NCBI GenBank assembly: GCA_963777725.1
Contig: CAVZRR010000004.1
Location: 1-64,000 of the forward strand
Origin: RPQJ01 sp963777725
GTDB lineage: Bacteria > Pseudomonadota > Gammaproteobacteria > Steroidobacterales > Steroidobacteraceae
Direction: 5' to 3'
DNA: 64,000 nt
Shown here: positions 35,054 to 43,362 of the stretch, one piece after another
Layout of the letters: each line of letters starts with the position of its first letter
How positions within the stretch are numbered: the stretch's first letter is position 1
Translations under genes and position numbers: made by a program
The notes under the pieces: model-generated
The model's database searches: none
Seen by the model: the letters and a program-made list of their open reading frames with translations, nothing else
Told to the model about the DNA's origin: nothing

Positions 35054-35461
35054 ATGCAACAGAAGCCCGCCCAGCAGGACGCACCTCCCATCGTCGGCGT
35101 CATCGATCCCGATCCGGTCGCCCGGAACGGGCTGAGCACGCTGCTGCATGGGCTCGGCATCGACGTCTCGACGTTCGACAGCGCCGAGAGCTTCCTGCTC
35201 GCGACGAACCTCCGGCACATCGGCTGCCTGATCGTCGACCTGCTGCTGCCGGGCATGTCGGGGCTCGAACTGCTGCGGCGCCTGCGCAGCGCGGGCAATG
35301 ACGTGCCGGTGATCCTGCTGGCCGACGAATCGGACGTGCCCACCGCCGTCGCCGCGATGCGCGAGGGCGCCACGGACTTCATCGAGAAGCCCTACGTGGA
35401 CGTGGCCGTCATGAAGCAGGTGCAGAAGCTGCTGCGCAATCCCCCGGCGGCGCTCGCCTGA
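35054..35461 (+). CDS. single-domain response regulator (receiver only)
   Basis: 135 residues from the ATG at 35054; an upstream TTG at 34997 would add 19. Only a receiver domain is present: acidic pocket IDPDP, phospho-acceptor Asp in CLIVDLLLPGMSG and Lys in FIEKPYVD. The conserved switch Thr, found in FixJ as FITGHGDVP, is replaced by Ala in VILLADESDVP, so the switch may be impaired or different. The receiver is FixJ-like and follows fixLJ, so it could compete for phosphoryl groups from FixL, as FixT-like inhibitors or single-domain regulators do. That role is inference. Confidence 0.85.
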   Translation: MQQKPAQQDAPPIVGVIDPDPVARNGLSTLLHGLGIDVSTFDSAESFLLATNLRHIGCLIVDLLLPGMSGLELLRRLRSAGNDVPVILLADESDVPTAVAAMREGATDFIEKPYVDVAVMKQVQKLLRNPPAALA

Positions 35462-35466
35462 CGCGA

Positions 35467-35787
35467 TCAGCGCTCGAGCAGTCGCTCGAGCTCGTCGAGC
35501 CGGCGTTCGAGCTGCCGGCGCTCCTCGATCAGGTCGAGGATCAGCGCGACGCTCGCGAGGTTCACCCCGAGGTCATTGACCAGGCGCGCCGTGGCGCGCG
35601 CGCGCACGAGCGCGCTCGCCGGGAAGGACCACGCCTCGGGCGCCGGTCCGCGCGGCTCGATCACGCCCGCGTCCACGAGCTCGACGACCCAGTGCCGGTC
35701 CACGTGCAGGTATGCGCAGAACTCGCCGATCTCGAACCAGGCGGATTCGTCGAGCATCTGGCCTTCGAGGATGCGATCGATGTTCAT
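35467..35787 (-). CDS. cbpM: chaperone modulator CbpM
   Basis: 106 residues. MerR-like fold: LDESAWFEIGEFCAYLHVDR, then EPRGPAPEAWSFPASALVRA and a C-terminal helix DLGVNLASVALILDLIEERRQ ending in a short coiled coil. CbpM binds the J-domain of CbpA and blocks its action with DnaK. The gene is 10 nt downstream of cbpA on the same strand, the normal cbpAM order, and converges with the receiver gene. Confidence 0.9.
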   Translation of the reverse strand: MNIDRILEGQMLDESAWFEIGEFCAYLHVDRHWVVELVDAGVIEPRGPAPEAWSFPASALVRARATARLVNDLGVNLASVALILDLIEERRQLERRLDELERLLER

Positions 35788-35797
35788 GGCCGGTGCC

Positions 35798-36751
35798 TCA
35801 CTGCCCGAGGTCCGCGCGCGGGTCGAACGGCACCTCGCGCTGCATCTGCTCGAAGAGCTGCCGCGTGCGCGGACTGTCGGGCGGCAGCACGATCTTCAGC
35901 AGCACGAACTGGTCGCCGGGCGGCTGGCCCGGCAGGCCGCGTCCGCGCAGGCGCAGCTTCTGGCCGGCGCGCGCGCCGACCGGGAGCTTCATGTCCACGG
36001 ACCCGCCGAGGGTCGGCACGGCAACGGTCTCGCCGAGCGCGGCCTCCCAGGGCGCCACCGGCAACGTCAACGTGACGTCGCGTCCTTCGATCTTGAAGAG
36101 TCGGTGCGGACGGATCATCACCTCGAGGAAGAGGTCGCCCGCGGCGCCGCCGCCGATGCCGGGACTGCCCTGGCCGGCGAGGCGAATCTGCTGGCCGTCG
36201 GTGACACCGGCCGGGATCGACACTCGCAGCGTGCGCGGCTTGACGACGACGTGCCCGTCGGCGGTCATCTCGGGCGAGCGCAGTTCGATCGTGCGCGTGC
36301 CGCCGCGGTAGGCGTCCTCGAGGTCGACCTCGACGCGGGCGACGTGGTCCTGGCCGGCGGCCGAGAAACCGCGACTCGCGCGTCCCGCGCCACGTGCGCC
36401 ACCGAAGGGGCTGCGCTGGCCGAACAGCTCGGAGAAGAAATCACTGAATTCGCCGGGGCCGGCGCCGCCTCGGTCGCGCGAAAACTCGAATCCCTTGCCC
36501 CAGTCGGGGGGTGGCCGGAAGTCCTGGCCCTGGCGCCAGTCGGCGCCGAGCTGGTCATAGGCTGCGCGCTTCTCGGGATCCTTGAGGACCTCGTGCGCCT
36601 CCTGCAGCTCCTTGAACTTCTCCTCGGCGTCCTTTTCCTTGCTGACGTCCGGGTGGTACTTGCGCGCGAGCTTGCGATAGGCGCGCTTGATGTCGTCCTG
36701 GCTCGCGTCGCGAGCCACGCCCATGACCTGGTAGTAATCCTTGTAGCGCAT
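35798..36751 (-). CDS. cbpA: DnaJ-like co-chaperone CbpA
   Basis: 317 residues. J-domain 1-70 with the HPD tripeptide at residues 33-35 (KYHPDVSKEK). A Gly/Phe-rich linker follows (GGARGAGRASRGF), with no zinc-finger, then two beta-rich client domains (RTLRVSIPAGVTDGQQIRLA; MKLPVGARAGQKLRLRGRGL). This is the CbpA/DnaJ type II layout. It stimulates DnaK and, in E. coli, also binds curved DNA in stationary phase. Divergent from trxC. Confidence 0.93.
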   Translation of the reverse strand: MRYKDYYQVMGVARDASQDDIKRAYRKLARKYHPDVSKEKDAEEKFKELQEAHEVLKDPEKRAAYDQLGADWRQGQDFRPPPDWGKGFEFSRDRGGAGPGEFSDFFSELFGQRSPFGGARGAGRASRGFSAAGQDHVARVEVDLEDAYRGGTRTIELRSPEMTADGHVVVKPRTLRVSIPAGVTDGQQIRLAGQGSPGIGGGAAGDLFLEVMIRPHRLFKIEGRDVTLTLPVAPWEAALGETVAVPTLGGSVDMKLPVGARAGQKLRLRGRGLPGQPPGDQFVLLKIVLPPDSPRTRQLFEQMQREVPFDPRADLGQ

Positions 36752-36843
36752 GGTCGTACTCTAGCGCTGCAGCCCCGGGGCCTTGTCCCGCTCGACGGCG
36801 TCCCCATCTTGGGGAGCATCCCCACGGTCGCCACGGATTCGCC

Positions 36844-37281
36844 ATGAACGACAAACGCCGGATCATCTGCCCGAGCTGCGACGGCATCGTCGGTGTGCCC
36901 GCCGGGCGACTCGCCGACGGGCCGAAGTGCCCACGGTGCCACACGGCGCTGTTCGCAGGCCATCCGGTGGCGCTGACGAGCGCCAATTTCGACCAGCACG
37001 TCGCCAAGAGCGACCTGCCGGTGGTCGTCGATTTCTGGGCGCCGTGGTGCGGCCCGTGCCGAATGATGGCCCCGGCGTTCGAGGAAGCCGCGCAGCGGAT
37101 GGAGCCCGGCGCGCGGTTCGCCAAGCTCAACACCGACGAGGCCCAGGACATCGCCGGGCGCTACGGCATCCGCAGCATCCCGACGCTGATCGTGTTCAAG
37201 GGCGGCCGCGAAATCGCCCGGCAACCCGGCGCCATGGGCGCCGAGGCGCTCGTGCGCTGGGTGTCCGGCGCGCTGGCTTAA
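36844..37281 (+). CDS. trxC: thioredoxin 2
   Basis: 145 residues. The N-terminal zinc ribbon has Cys9, Cys12 (CPSC) and Cys29, Cys32 (CPRC), which distinguishes TrxC from TrxA. Active site W68-C-G-P-C72 in DFWAPWCGPCRMMAP and cis-Pro in IRSIPTLIVF. It reduces disulfides under oxidative stress. A small dyad TCCCCA-N3-TGGGGA lies at 36801-36815 in its leader. The TAA stop overlaps the convergent DUF2892 stop by 4 nt. Confidence 0.94.
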   Translation: MNDKRRIICPSCDGIVGVPAGRLADGPKCPRCHTALFAGHPVALTSANFDQHVAKSDLPVVVDFWAPWCGPCRMMAPAFEEAAQRMEPGARFAKLNTDEAQDIAGRYGIRSIPTLIVFKGGREIARQPGAMGAEALVRWVSGALA

Positions 37282-37481
37282 CCGGCCTTTTTCATCGGGC
37301 AGGTATTGACCCCGATGACCGAATAGAGCGGGCAGGTGCGGAACAGCCCGGTGAACAGCGGCACGAAGCCCACGAGCGCCCAGTAGCGCGCATTGCCTTC
37401 GAGCACGAAGAACAGCGCAAGCACCGCGATGCCGACCACGATGCGCAGGATGCGATCGATTCCACCGACGTTGGTTGTCAT
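37278..37481 (-). CDS. DUF2892 (YgaP-like) membrane protein
   Basis: 67 residues from the ATG at 37481. Two membrane segments (ILRIVVGIAVLALFFVLEGN, LVGFVPLFTGLFRTCPLYS) and the typical C-terminus CPLYSVIGVNTCPMK with two Cys, the DUF2892 signature found alone or fused to rhodanese. Function is unknown; relatives are linked to sulfur or redox stress. It is preceded by a GTAACCTA sequence (37539-37546), a near copy of the ATACCTA motif. Confidence 0.85.
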   Translation of the reverse strand: MTTNVGGIDRILRIVVGIAVLALFFVLEGNARYWALVGFVPLFTGLFRTCPLYSVIGVNTCPMKKAG

Positions 37482-37558
37482 GACGAATTCCTGTTGTTGA
37501 GTCGCGACCATGCTAGGCCCGGCTGCCAGCCCGCGTCAGTAACCTAAGTCACCGAGCC

Positions 37559-38233
37559 TCAGATCCCCTCCGCCACCCTGCGCAACCCGCCGGCGTCGAG
37601 CACCTCGACCGAGCCGCGGCTCAACCTGACGAGTCCCTGGTCGGCGAAGCTGCGCAGCACCCGGGTCACGATCTCGCGCACGCTGCCGACCTCGTCGGCC
37701 AGTTGCTGATGCGTAATGGCGACGAGCCGCCCGTGCCCAAGCAACGCCCCTGCCAATCGCCGGTCGAGCTTGTGGAACGCCACGGCTTCGACCAGCGCCA
37801 TCAGCTCCGTGAGGCGCTCGGCGAACAGCGAGAACACGTACTGGCGGAACGGCGCGTGAGTCGCCAGCAGTTCGTCGAACAGCGGCTTCGGCAGGACCAC
37901 CAGTCGCGCGTCCTGCTCGACGACGCCCGTGGCCGGATAATCGCGACCGCCGACCAGGCAACCGCCCGTGAGGACGCAGCTCTCGCCGGGCATGACGCGG
38001 TAAAGCTGCAGTTCGCGGCCTTCACTGCTCTTGGCGACGCGGATCGAACCCTCCAGCACCAGCGGGAACTGCCGGCAAGGCGAGCCCTCGCCGAACATCG
38101 GCGTGCCGGCCGGCACTCGCAGCAGTTGCACGCGGTCGAGCACGGCTTCGAGCGCTGCATCGCCCAGGCTGCCGAGCGCGGGATAGAGCGAGCGAAGTTC
38201 GCGCGCCACCTCCTGGTTCTCTTGCGGTGTCAC
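37559..38233 (-). CDS. Crp/Fnr-family transcription regulator
   Basis: 224 residues from a GTG at 38233 (VTPQENQEVARELRSLYPAL); an in-frame ATG at 38296 would overlap the divergent gene. Cyclic nucleotide-binding-like domain 20-140 (GSIRVAKSSEGRELQLYRVMPG) and a winged helix (ITHQQLADEVGSVREIVTRVL). The recognition helix keeps the E-x-x-[ST]-R pattern of FNR/FixK (REIVTR). The N-terminal [4Fe-4S] Cys cluster of FNR is absent; two internal Cys occur in GESCVLTGGCLVGG. It could be the FixK step below FixLJ, or a redox sensor for the adjacent DUF2892 gene. Confidence 0.85.
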   Translation of the reverse strand: MTPQENQEVARELRSLYPALGSLGDAALEAVLDRVQLLRVPAGTPMFGEGSPCRQFPLVLEGSIRVAKSSEGRELQLYRVMPGESCVLTGGCLVGGRDYPATGVVEQDARLVVLPKPLFDELLATHAPFRQYVFSLFAERLTELMALVEAVAFHKLDRRLAGALLGHGRLVAITHQQLADEVGSVREIVTRVLRSFADQGLVRLSRGSVEVLDAGGLRRVAEGI

Positions 38234-38279
38234 GACAGTCCGGCGCAGCCTGTGGTGGGCGGATGATAAGCTGATCCGC

Positions 38280-39191
38280 ATGCACGCTATAGCCATCCAC
38301 GGCGGCGCCGGAACGCTCGCGCCCGCCGACCTGACCCCTGAGAACGAACGCGCCTATCGCGCCGGCCTCGAGCGCGCATTGCGCGCGGGATTCACGATAC
38401 TCGACGCTGGCGGCACCGCGCTCGACGCGGCGGTGACCGCAGTGCAGGCGCTGGAGGACGAACCGCTGTTCAACGCCGGGCGCGGCGCCGTCCTCGCGGC
38501 CAACGGCCTGCACGAGCTCGACGCCTCGGTCATGGACGGGCGCGATCTCCGGGCGGGTGCCGTCACCGGCGTGCGGCACGTACGCAGCCCGATCGAGCTC
38601 GCGCGGCTGGTCATGGAGCGATCGCCGCACGTGATGCTCGCGGGCACCGGGGCCGAGGAGTTCGCACTGGAGCAGGGCCTGCTTCCGGTACCGAACAGTC
38701 ACTTCGCAACGGAACGCCGGCGCCACGAGCTCGAGCGGATGCTGCAGGGCCAGGTCGATGCCGGTCGCGAATCGCTGATGGGCACCGTCGGCGCCGTGGC
38801 ACTCGATGCCGCCGGCAATCTCGCCGCCGCGACCTCGACGGGCGGCATGACCGGCAAGAAGTGGGGACGCGTCGGCGACTCGCCGATCATCGGCGCCGGC
38901 ACCTACGCGGCGAACGACTGCTGCGCAGTCTCCGCCACCGGACACGGCGAATTCTTCATCCGCGCCGCGGTTGCACATGAAATTGCTTCGCTGATCCGCT
39001 ATCGGGGGCTCGACGTGGTCGACGCCGCGGACGAGGTCGTCATGCAGCAGCTCGTGCGGCTCGGCGGATCCGGCGGCGTGATCGCCGTGGGTCGTGACGG
39101 CCGCATCGCGATGCCGTTCAACTCCGAGGGCATGCTGCGCGGCGCGATGGACTCGCGCGGCCTGTTCGAGACGGGGCTGCTGCGGGAGTGA
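38280..39191 (+). CDS. iaaA: isoaspartyl peptidase / L-asparaginase (Ntn hydrolase)
   Basis: 303 residues. The plant-type asparaginase pattern AIAIHGGAGTL opens the protein; the autocleavage and catalytic nucleophile is Thr169 in LMGTVGAVALD, followed by ATSTGGMTGKKWGRVGDSPI and GAGTYA. The precursor cuts itself before Thr169 into alpha and beta chains and hydrolyses isoaspartyl dipeptides. Divergent from the Crp/Fnr gene and abutting the gshA stop. Confidence 0.92.
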   Translation: MHAIAIHGGAGTLAPADLTPENERAYRAGLERALRAGFTILDAGGTALDAAVTAVQALEDEPLFNAGRGAVLAANGLHELDASVMDGRDLRAGAVTGVRHVRSPIELARLVMERSPHVMLAGTGAEEFALEQGLLPVPNSHFATERRRHELERMLQGQVDAGRESLMGTVGAVALDAAGNLAAATSTGGMTGKKWGRVGDSPIIGAGTYAANDCCAVSATGHGEFFIRAAVAHEIASLIRYRGLDVVDAADEVVMQQLVRLGGSGGVIAVGRDGRIAMPFNSEGMLRGAMDSRGLFETGLLRE

Positions 39192-40770
39192 TCAGCCGGC
39201 GAAGTAGCGCGCGAGGTACTCGTCGAAACTGATCGCGATCCGCGGACTCGATGCGCGCCTGCTCGTGCAGCGAAGCCTCGGCCTCGCCGGCGAACTCGTC
39301 CTGGCGCGACTCGTTCGGCGAGTGCAGCTCCAGGAAATAGGACTTGTGCAGCGCCGACATCCTGAGCGCGAAGCGGAAGAACGACTCCTCGTTGGTGCGC
39401 ATCTCGAGCAGCGTGCGCGCAGAAGGCGTCAGCGACACGTCGTGCACCTTGGCCGCCTGCACGTCGAGCGCGGTCGTGTACGGGCGCTGCGCGTCACCGT
39501 CGTCGAGCAACTCGCAGACGCCGCGCATCGAGTCGACGATCTCGAGCGCCCAGTCCCGCAGCGGCACGTCGCGCCCTTCGCGGCGCAGCGTGAGGCCGGA
39601 CCGCCGCCCCTCGCGCGCGACGCGCCCGTGGTTGCCGTCGAGCTCGGACTGCTCCGAGGGCTCGATCGGCTCGCTGGCGCGCAGCACGCAGAACGCCGCG
39701 AATGCCTCGAGAAACCGCAGCTTGTTCTGGTTCACGCCCACCGGGTCGAACGGGCTGACGTCGAGCGAGCGCATCTCGACGTACTGGACGCCGCCGCGGC
39801 GCAGCGCCTTGGTCGGTCGCTCGCCCGACAGCGTGACGCGCTTCGGCCGGATGAAGCTGTAGTACTCGTTCTCGATCTGCAGCAGGTTGGCGTTCAACTG
39901 CTGGTAGTCCCCGTCGACCTTGACGCCGAGCTTCTGGTAGTCGGGGTGCGGCGTGCTGATGGCCAGCGACAGGTCGCGGATGTAGTGGTCGAGGCTGTTC
40001 ACCGAAACGTCGAGCCCGGCCTGGCTCTTGTTGCGATAGCCGAGGTCGCTCATCCGCAGCGACGTCGCGTGGGGTGCATAGACGCTTTCGGGCGTGAACT
40101 CCTGCAGCCAGTCCACCTTGCGGCCCTGCAGGAACGACGGGCAGATGGCCGGCGAGTTGCCGAACAGGTAGAGGACGATCCAGCCGTGGCGGCGGTAGTT
40201 GCGCAGCAGCGCGAAGTACGCGTCGGAGCGGAAAGCCTGCCCGGCGTCGCGGCTCTCGAACAGGTCGGCGAGCACCGGCCACGCATGCTCGGGAAACGAG
40301 TAATTGAAATGGACCCCGGAGATCGCCTGCATGACCCGTCCGTAGCGCAGGCCGAGCCCGCGCCGATAGACGGTCTTCATCCGGCCGACGTTCGACGAAC
40401 CGTATTCGGCGATCGGGATGCTCTGGTCGCCGTCGATCGCGCACGGCATGCTCGTCGCCCAGAGCAATTCGTCGCCCAGGTGCCGATACACGAACTGGTG
40501 CAGGTCGCAGAGGTACTGGGTCAGCTCCCAGGTCTCGGGGAAGGCCGGCGTCACCAGCTCGATCAGCGCCTCGGAGTAATCGGTCGTGATGTGCTCGTTC
40601 GTCAGTGCCGAGCCCAGGGCTTGCGGGTGGGGAGTCGCGGCGATCCGGCCTCGCGGGGTGACCCTGAGGGACTCCTTTTCGACGCCCTTGAGCCCGCCAT
40701 GGAGAGCGGCGGCGGCACGGCCGTTCACGAGACCCGCCAGACGGCGTTCAAAGCTGCGATCGACGGCCAT
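39192..40770 (-). CDS. gshA: glutamate-cysteine ligase, apparent +1 frameshift near the C-terminus
   Basis: From the ATG at 40770 (MAVDRSFERRLAGLV). GshA of the enterobacterial class I type: GLKGVEKESLRV with metal-binding Glu, TNEHITTDYSEALIELVTPAF, SGVHFNYSFPE, RNKSQAGLDVSVNSLDHY and VQYVEMRSLDVSPFDPVGV. The given frame continues to 39118 with unrelated residues. Dropping one base in GATCGCGATC (39231-39242) restores the natural ending AISFDEYLARYFAG with TGA at 39192-39194, exactly abutting the iaaA stop. The repaired length is 525 residues, as expected. First enzyme of glutathione synthesis. Confidence 0.93.
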
Positions 40771-40860
40771 GCGTTCCGCGCCAGGGTCAGGGCAAGGGAT
40801 CGCAAGGGTAGCAGGAAGGCCGGTTCCAGTCCGCCGAGCGGCTGTCATAGACTGCACGGC

Positions 40861-41205
40861 ATGCGACTCAAGACCCTCCTCGCCTGCCTGACGTTGTTGC
40901 TGCCCGGCCTTGCGCTGGCCGACGACACGCTGCGCTGCGGCAGCCGCCTCGTCAGCACCGGCGACGGCAAGGACAAGGTGCGCTCGCTCTGCGGCGAGCC
41001 GACCGACGTCGCATTCATCGGTACGGTCAAGCGGCGCGGCTTCTACAACGAGGGTCCGTACGACTACTCGTTCTTCGGCCCGGCGTGGATCGAGCAGCCG
41101 ATCGAGATCTGGACCTACAACTTCGGCTCGAACAAGTTGCTGCGCAAGCTGCGCTTCGTCGGCGACGAGCTCGTGGACATTCGCACGGACGGTCGTGGGT
41201 ACTGA
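40861..41205 (+). CDS. DUF2845 secreted protein, copy 1
   Basis: 114 residues with a signal peptide (LLACLTLLLPGLALA, cleavage near residue 21). The mature part DDTLRCGSRLVSTGDGKDKV, LCGEPT, IEIWTYNFGSNKLLRKLRFV is the DUF2845 pattern: two Cys and a WTYNFG core, a small SmpA/OmlA-like fold. Function is unknown. A second copy follows with an 11-nt overlap. Confidence 0.85.
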   Translation: MRLKTLLACLTLLLPGLALADDTLRCGSRLVSTGDGKDKVRSLCGEPTDVAFIGTVKRRGFYNEGPYDYSFFGPAWIEQPIEIWTYNFGSNKLLRKLRFVGDELVDIRTDGRGY

Positions 41206-41536
41206 GCGGTTCCTGTTCGTGATGGCCGTCGGGCTGCTGCCCTGTGTCGCCGCGGCGGACACGATGCGCTGCGGCAGCGCACTGATCAGCGAAGGTGACA
41301 CGATCGAGAAGGTGCTCGACCAGTGCGGTGAACCGCGCGAGCGCACGCGCACGTGGATCCAGCGCCCGCCTCGCTTCGAGTTCGGCGGGCAGGAGATTCC
41401 TTTCAAGGGTACCGAGGACGTCCCGGTGGACGTGTGGACCTACGACTTCGGATCGAGTCGGCTGGTCCGGCGAGTGCGTTTCGTCGCAGGCAAGGTGCAG
41501 TCGATCGTGACGCTGGAGCACGGCACGAATCGTTGA
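41195..41536 (+). CDS. DUF2845 secreted protein, copy 2
   Basis: 113 residues from the GTG at 41195; GTG 41219 or ATG 41222 are alternatives that leave a shorter signal peptide (FVMAVGLLPCVAAA). The mature part ADTMRCGSALISEGDTIEKV, QCGEPRER, VDVWTYDFGSSRLVRRVRFV is clearly paralogous to copy 1 (shared RCGS, CGEP, WTY-FGS, RFV). Tandem duplication; function is unknown. It converges with the DUF885 genes, with 4 nt between stops. Confidence 0.82.
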   Translation: MGTERFLFVMAVGLLPCVAAADTMRCGSALISEGDTIEKVLDQCGEPRERTRTWIQRPPRFEFGGQEIPFKGTEDVPVDVWTYDFGSSRLVRRVRFVAGKVQSIVTLEHGTNR

Positions 41537-41540
41537 CCCG

Positions 41541-43361
41541 CTACGTCTGCGCGGCGATCCAGCGGTCGATCTTCGCCTCGAGCACGTCGAGCGGCAACGA
41601 GCCGCCGGCGATCACCTGCTCGTGAAATTCGCGAACGTCGAACCGTGGCCCGAGCCGCTGTTGCGCGCGACGCCGCAGCTCCAGGATCTTCAGCTGCCCG
41701 ACCTTGTACGCGAGCGCCTGCCCGGGCCACGCGATGTAGCGCTCGACCTCCGCGGCGATGTCGGCTTCGCCGAGCGCCGTATTCTCGCGAAGGAACTCGA
41801 CCCCCTGCTTGCGGGTCCAGCCCTTCGCGTGCAGGCCGGTGTCCACCACGAGCCGCACGGCGCGCCACATCTCGGTGGTCAGCGCGCCGAATACGCTGTA
41901 CGGGTCCGTGTACAGGCCGAGATCCTTGCCGAGCGATTCTGCGTACAGCGCCCAGCCCTCACCGTAAGCGGTGTCCCACGCAAAGCGGCGGAAGCGCGGC
42001 AGGCCTTCCGCTTCCTGTGCCAGCGAGATCTGGAAATGGTGGCCGGGCACAGCCTCGTGCAGGTACAGCGCCTCCATCGAATACCGGGGGCGTGACGGCA
42101 GGTCGAACGTGTTGACGTAGAAGACACCGGGCCGCTGGCCGTCCGCACTCGCCGGCTGGTAGGAGGCCGCCGCCTCCGACGGCGCTCGAAACGCCTCGAC
42201 TGCGCGGATCTCGAACGTCGCGCCCGGCTTGCGCTGGAACAGCAGCGGCAGCGCTGCGTCAACGCGCTGCTGCAGCGCGCGGTAACCGGCGAGCAGTTCC
42301 TGCGGATCCGTGTAGTACTGGTTCGGATCGGCGCGCAGCGCGTCGAAGAAGCTGCGCAGGTCGCCCTTGTGGCCAACCTGCTCCTTGATGCGCTCCATCT
42401 CGGCGCGGATGCGGGCCACCTCCGCGAGCCCCAGCTCGTGGATTTCCTCGGGCGTCAGCGACGTCGTCGTGTGGTAGCGGGCCAGGTACGCATACCACTC
42501 GGCGCCGTTCGGCAGCTCGCTCCAGCCCACCAGGTCACGCGACTGCTCGAGGTACTCGCTCTTCAGGTAATCGTGCAGGCGACGGTAGGCCGGCAACACC
42601 TGCTTGCCGAGCTTGTCGCGGTAGGCGGCCACCAGCCGCTCCCGGTCGGCGGCCGACACGGCGTTCGGAAAATTCTGCAGCGGCTGCCAGAAGACGCTTT
42701 GCTTCGGATCCTCGACGGCGAGCGCGGCGAGCTGCGGGAGGGTCCGCTCGACGACGACTCGCGGCTGCACGATGCCCTTCGCCGCTCCGGAACGCATGTT
42801 GTTGATCGACTGGTCCACCCACTCGACGAAGCCGTCCATGCGGCCGAGGAAGTTCTCGTAGTCCTGGGTCGTGTCGAATGGATGGACGCCCTCGCCCGAA
42901 CCGAGCACCGCGAAATGGGTGTGCAGGCCGTTGAACTGGTCCACCGGCAGCAACTCGCTCGGATAACGGAAGCCCTCGACGGCAATCGTCCGGCCGTGCT
43001 TGAACGCCTCGTAGGTGACGAGATCCTCACCCGTGAGCTTCTGCGGATCGATCGACGCGAGCTTCGCCAGCGCTTCCTGCTCGGTCGCGAGCCAGTCCGC
43101 CATCCACGACGGGCTGACGTAATCGCCGAAGCGATCGTCGAATCGGTGATCGCCCTGCGCCGTGGCGGAGAGCGGGTTCAGCGCCAGATACGCGTCGTAA
43201 TAGGCCTCGGTGATCTCCAGCAGGCGCTGCGCTTCGGCCGCCGCGGCCTTCGCGACGGCGGCGGACGAAGCCGGCGTGCGATCCGCACCACCGGGCGTCG
43301 AGCGGTCACAGCCGGCGAGGACCAGGCAGCCGACCAGCAGCGGCAGGAGACGAACCCTCAC
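41541..43361 (-). CDS. DUF885 lipoprotein, copy 1 (putative metallopeptidase-like)
   Basis: 606 residues from a GTG at 43361 (VRVRLLPLLVGCLVLAGC), with a classic lipobox, so probably a lipoprotein. The DUF885 core has the HExxxHH-like motif LYLHEAVPGHHFQISLAQE near residue 435 and GEGWALYAESLGKDLGLY, resembling zinc carboxypeptidase-type gluzincins; the catalytic role is inferred. It begins 1 nt after the stop of its upstream paralogue and is co-transcribed with it. Confidence 0.88.
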   Translation of the reverse strand: MRVRLLPLLVGCLVLAGCDRSTPGGADRTPASSAAVAKAAAAEAQRLLEITEAYYDAYLALNPLSATAQGDHRFDDRFGDYVSPSWMADWLATEQEALAKLASIDPQKLTGEDLVTYEAFKHGRTIAVEGFRYPSELLPVDQFNGLHTHFAVLGSGEGVHPFDTTQDYENFLGRMDGFVEWVDQSINNMRSGAAKGIVQPRVVVERTLPQLAALAVEDPKQSVFWQPLQNFPNAVSAADRERLVAAYRDKLGKQVLPAYRRLHDYLKSEYLEQSRDLVGWSELPNGAEWYAYLARYHTTTSLTPEEIHELGLAEVARIRAEMERIKEQVGHKGDLRSFFDALRADPNQYYTDPQELLAGYRALQQRVDAALPLLFQRKPGATFEIRAVEAFRAPSEAAASYQPASADGQRPGVFYVNTFDLPSRPRYSMEALYLHEAVPGHHFQISLAQEAEGLPRFRRFAWDTAYGEGWALYAESLGKDLGLYTDPYSVFGALTTEMWRAVRLVVDTGLHAKGWTRKQGVEFLRENTALGEADIAAEVERYIAWPGQALAYKVGQLKILELRRRAQQRLGPRFDVREFHEQVIAGGSLPLDVLEAKIDRWIAAQT

Positions 43362-43362
43362 G

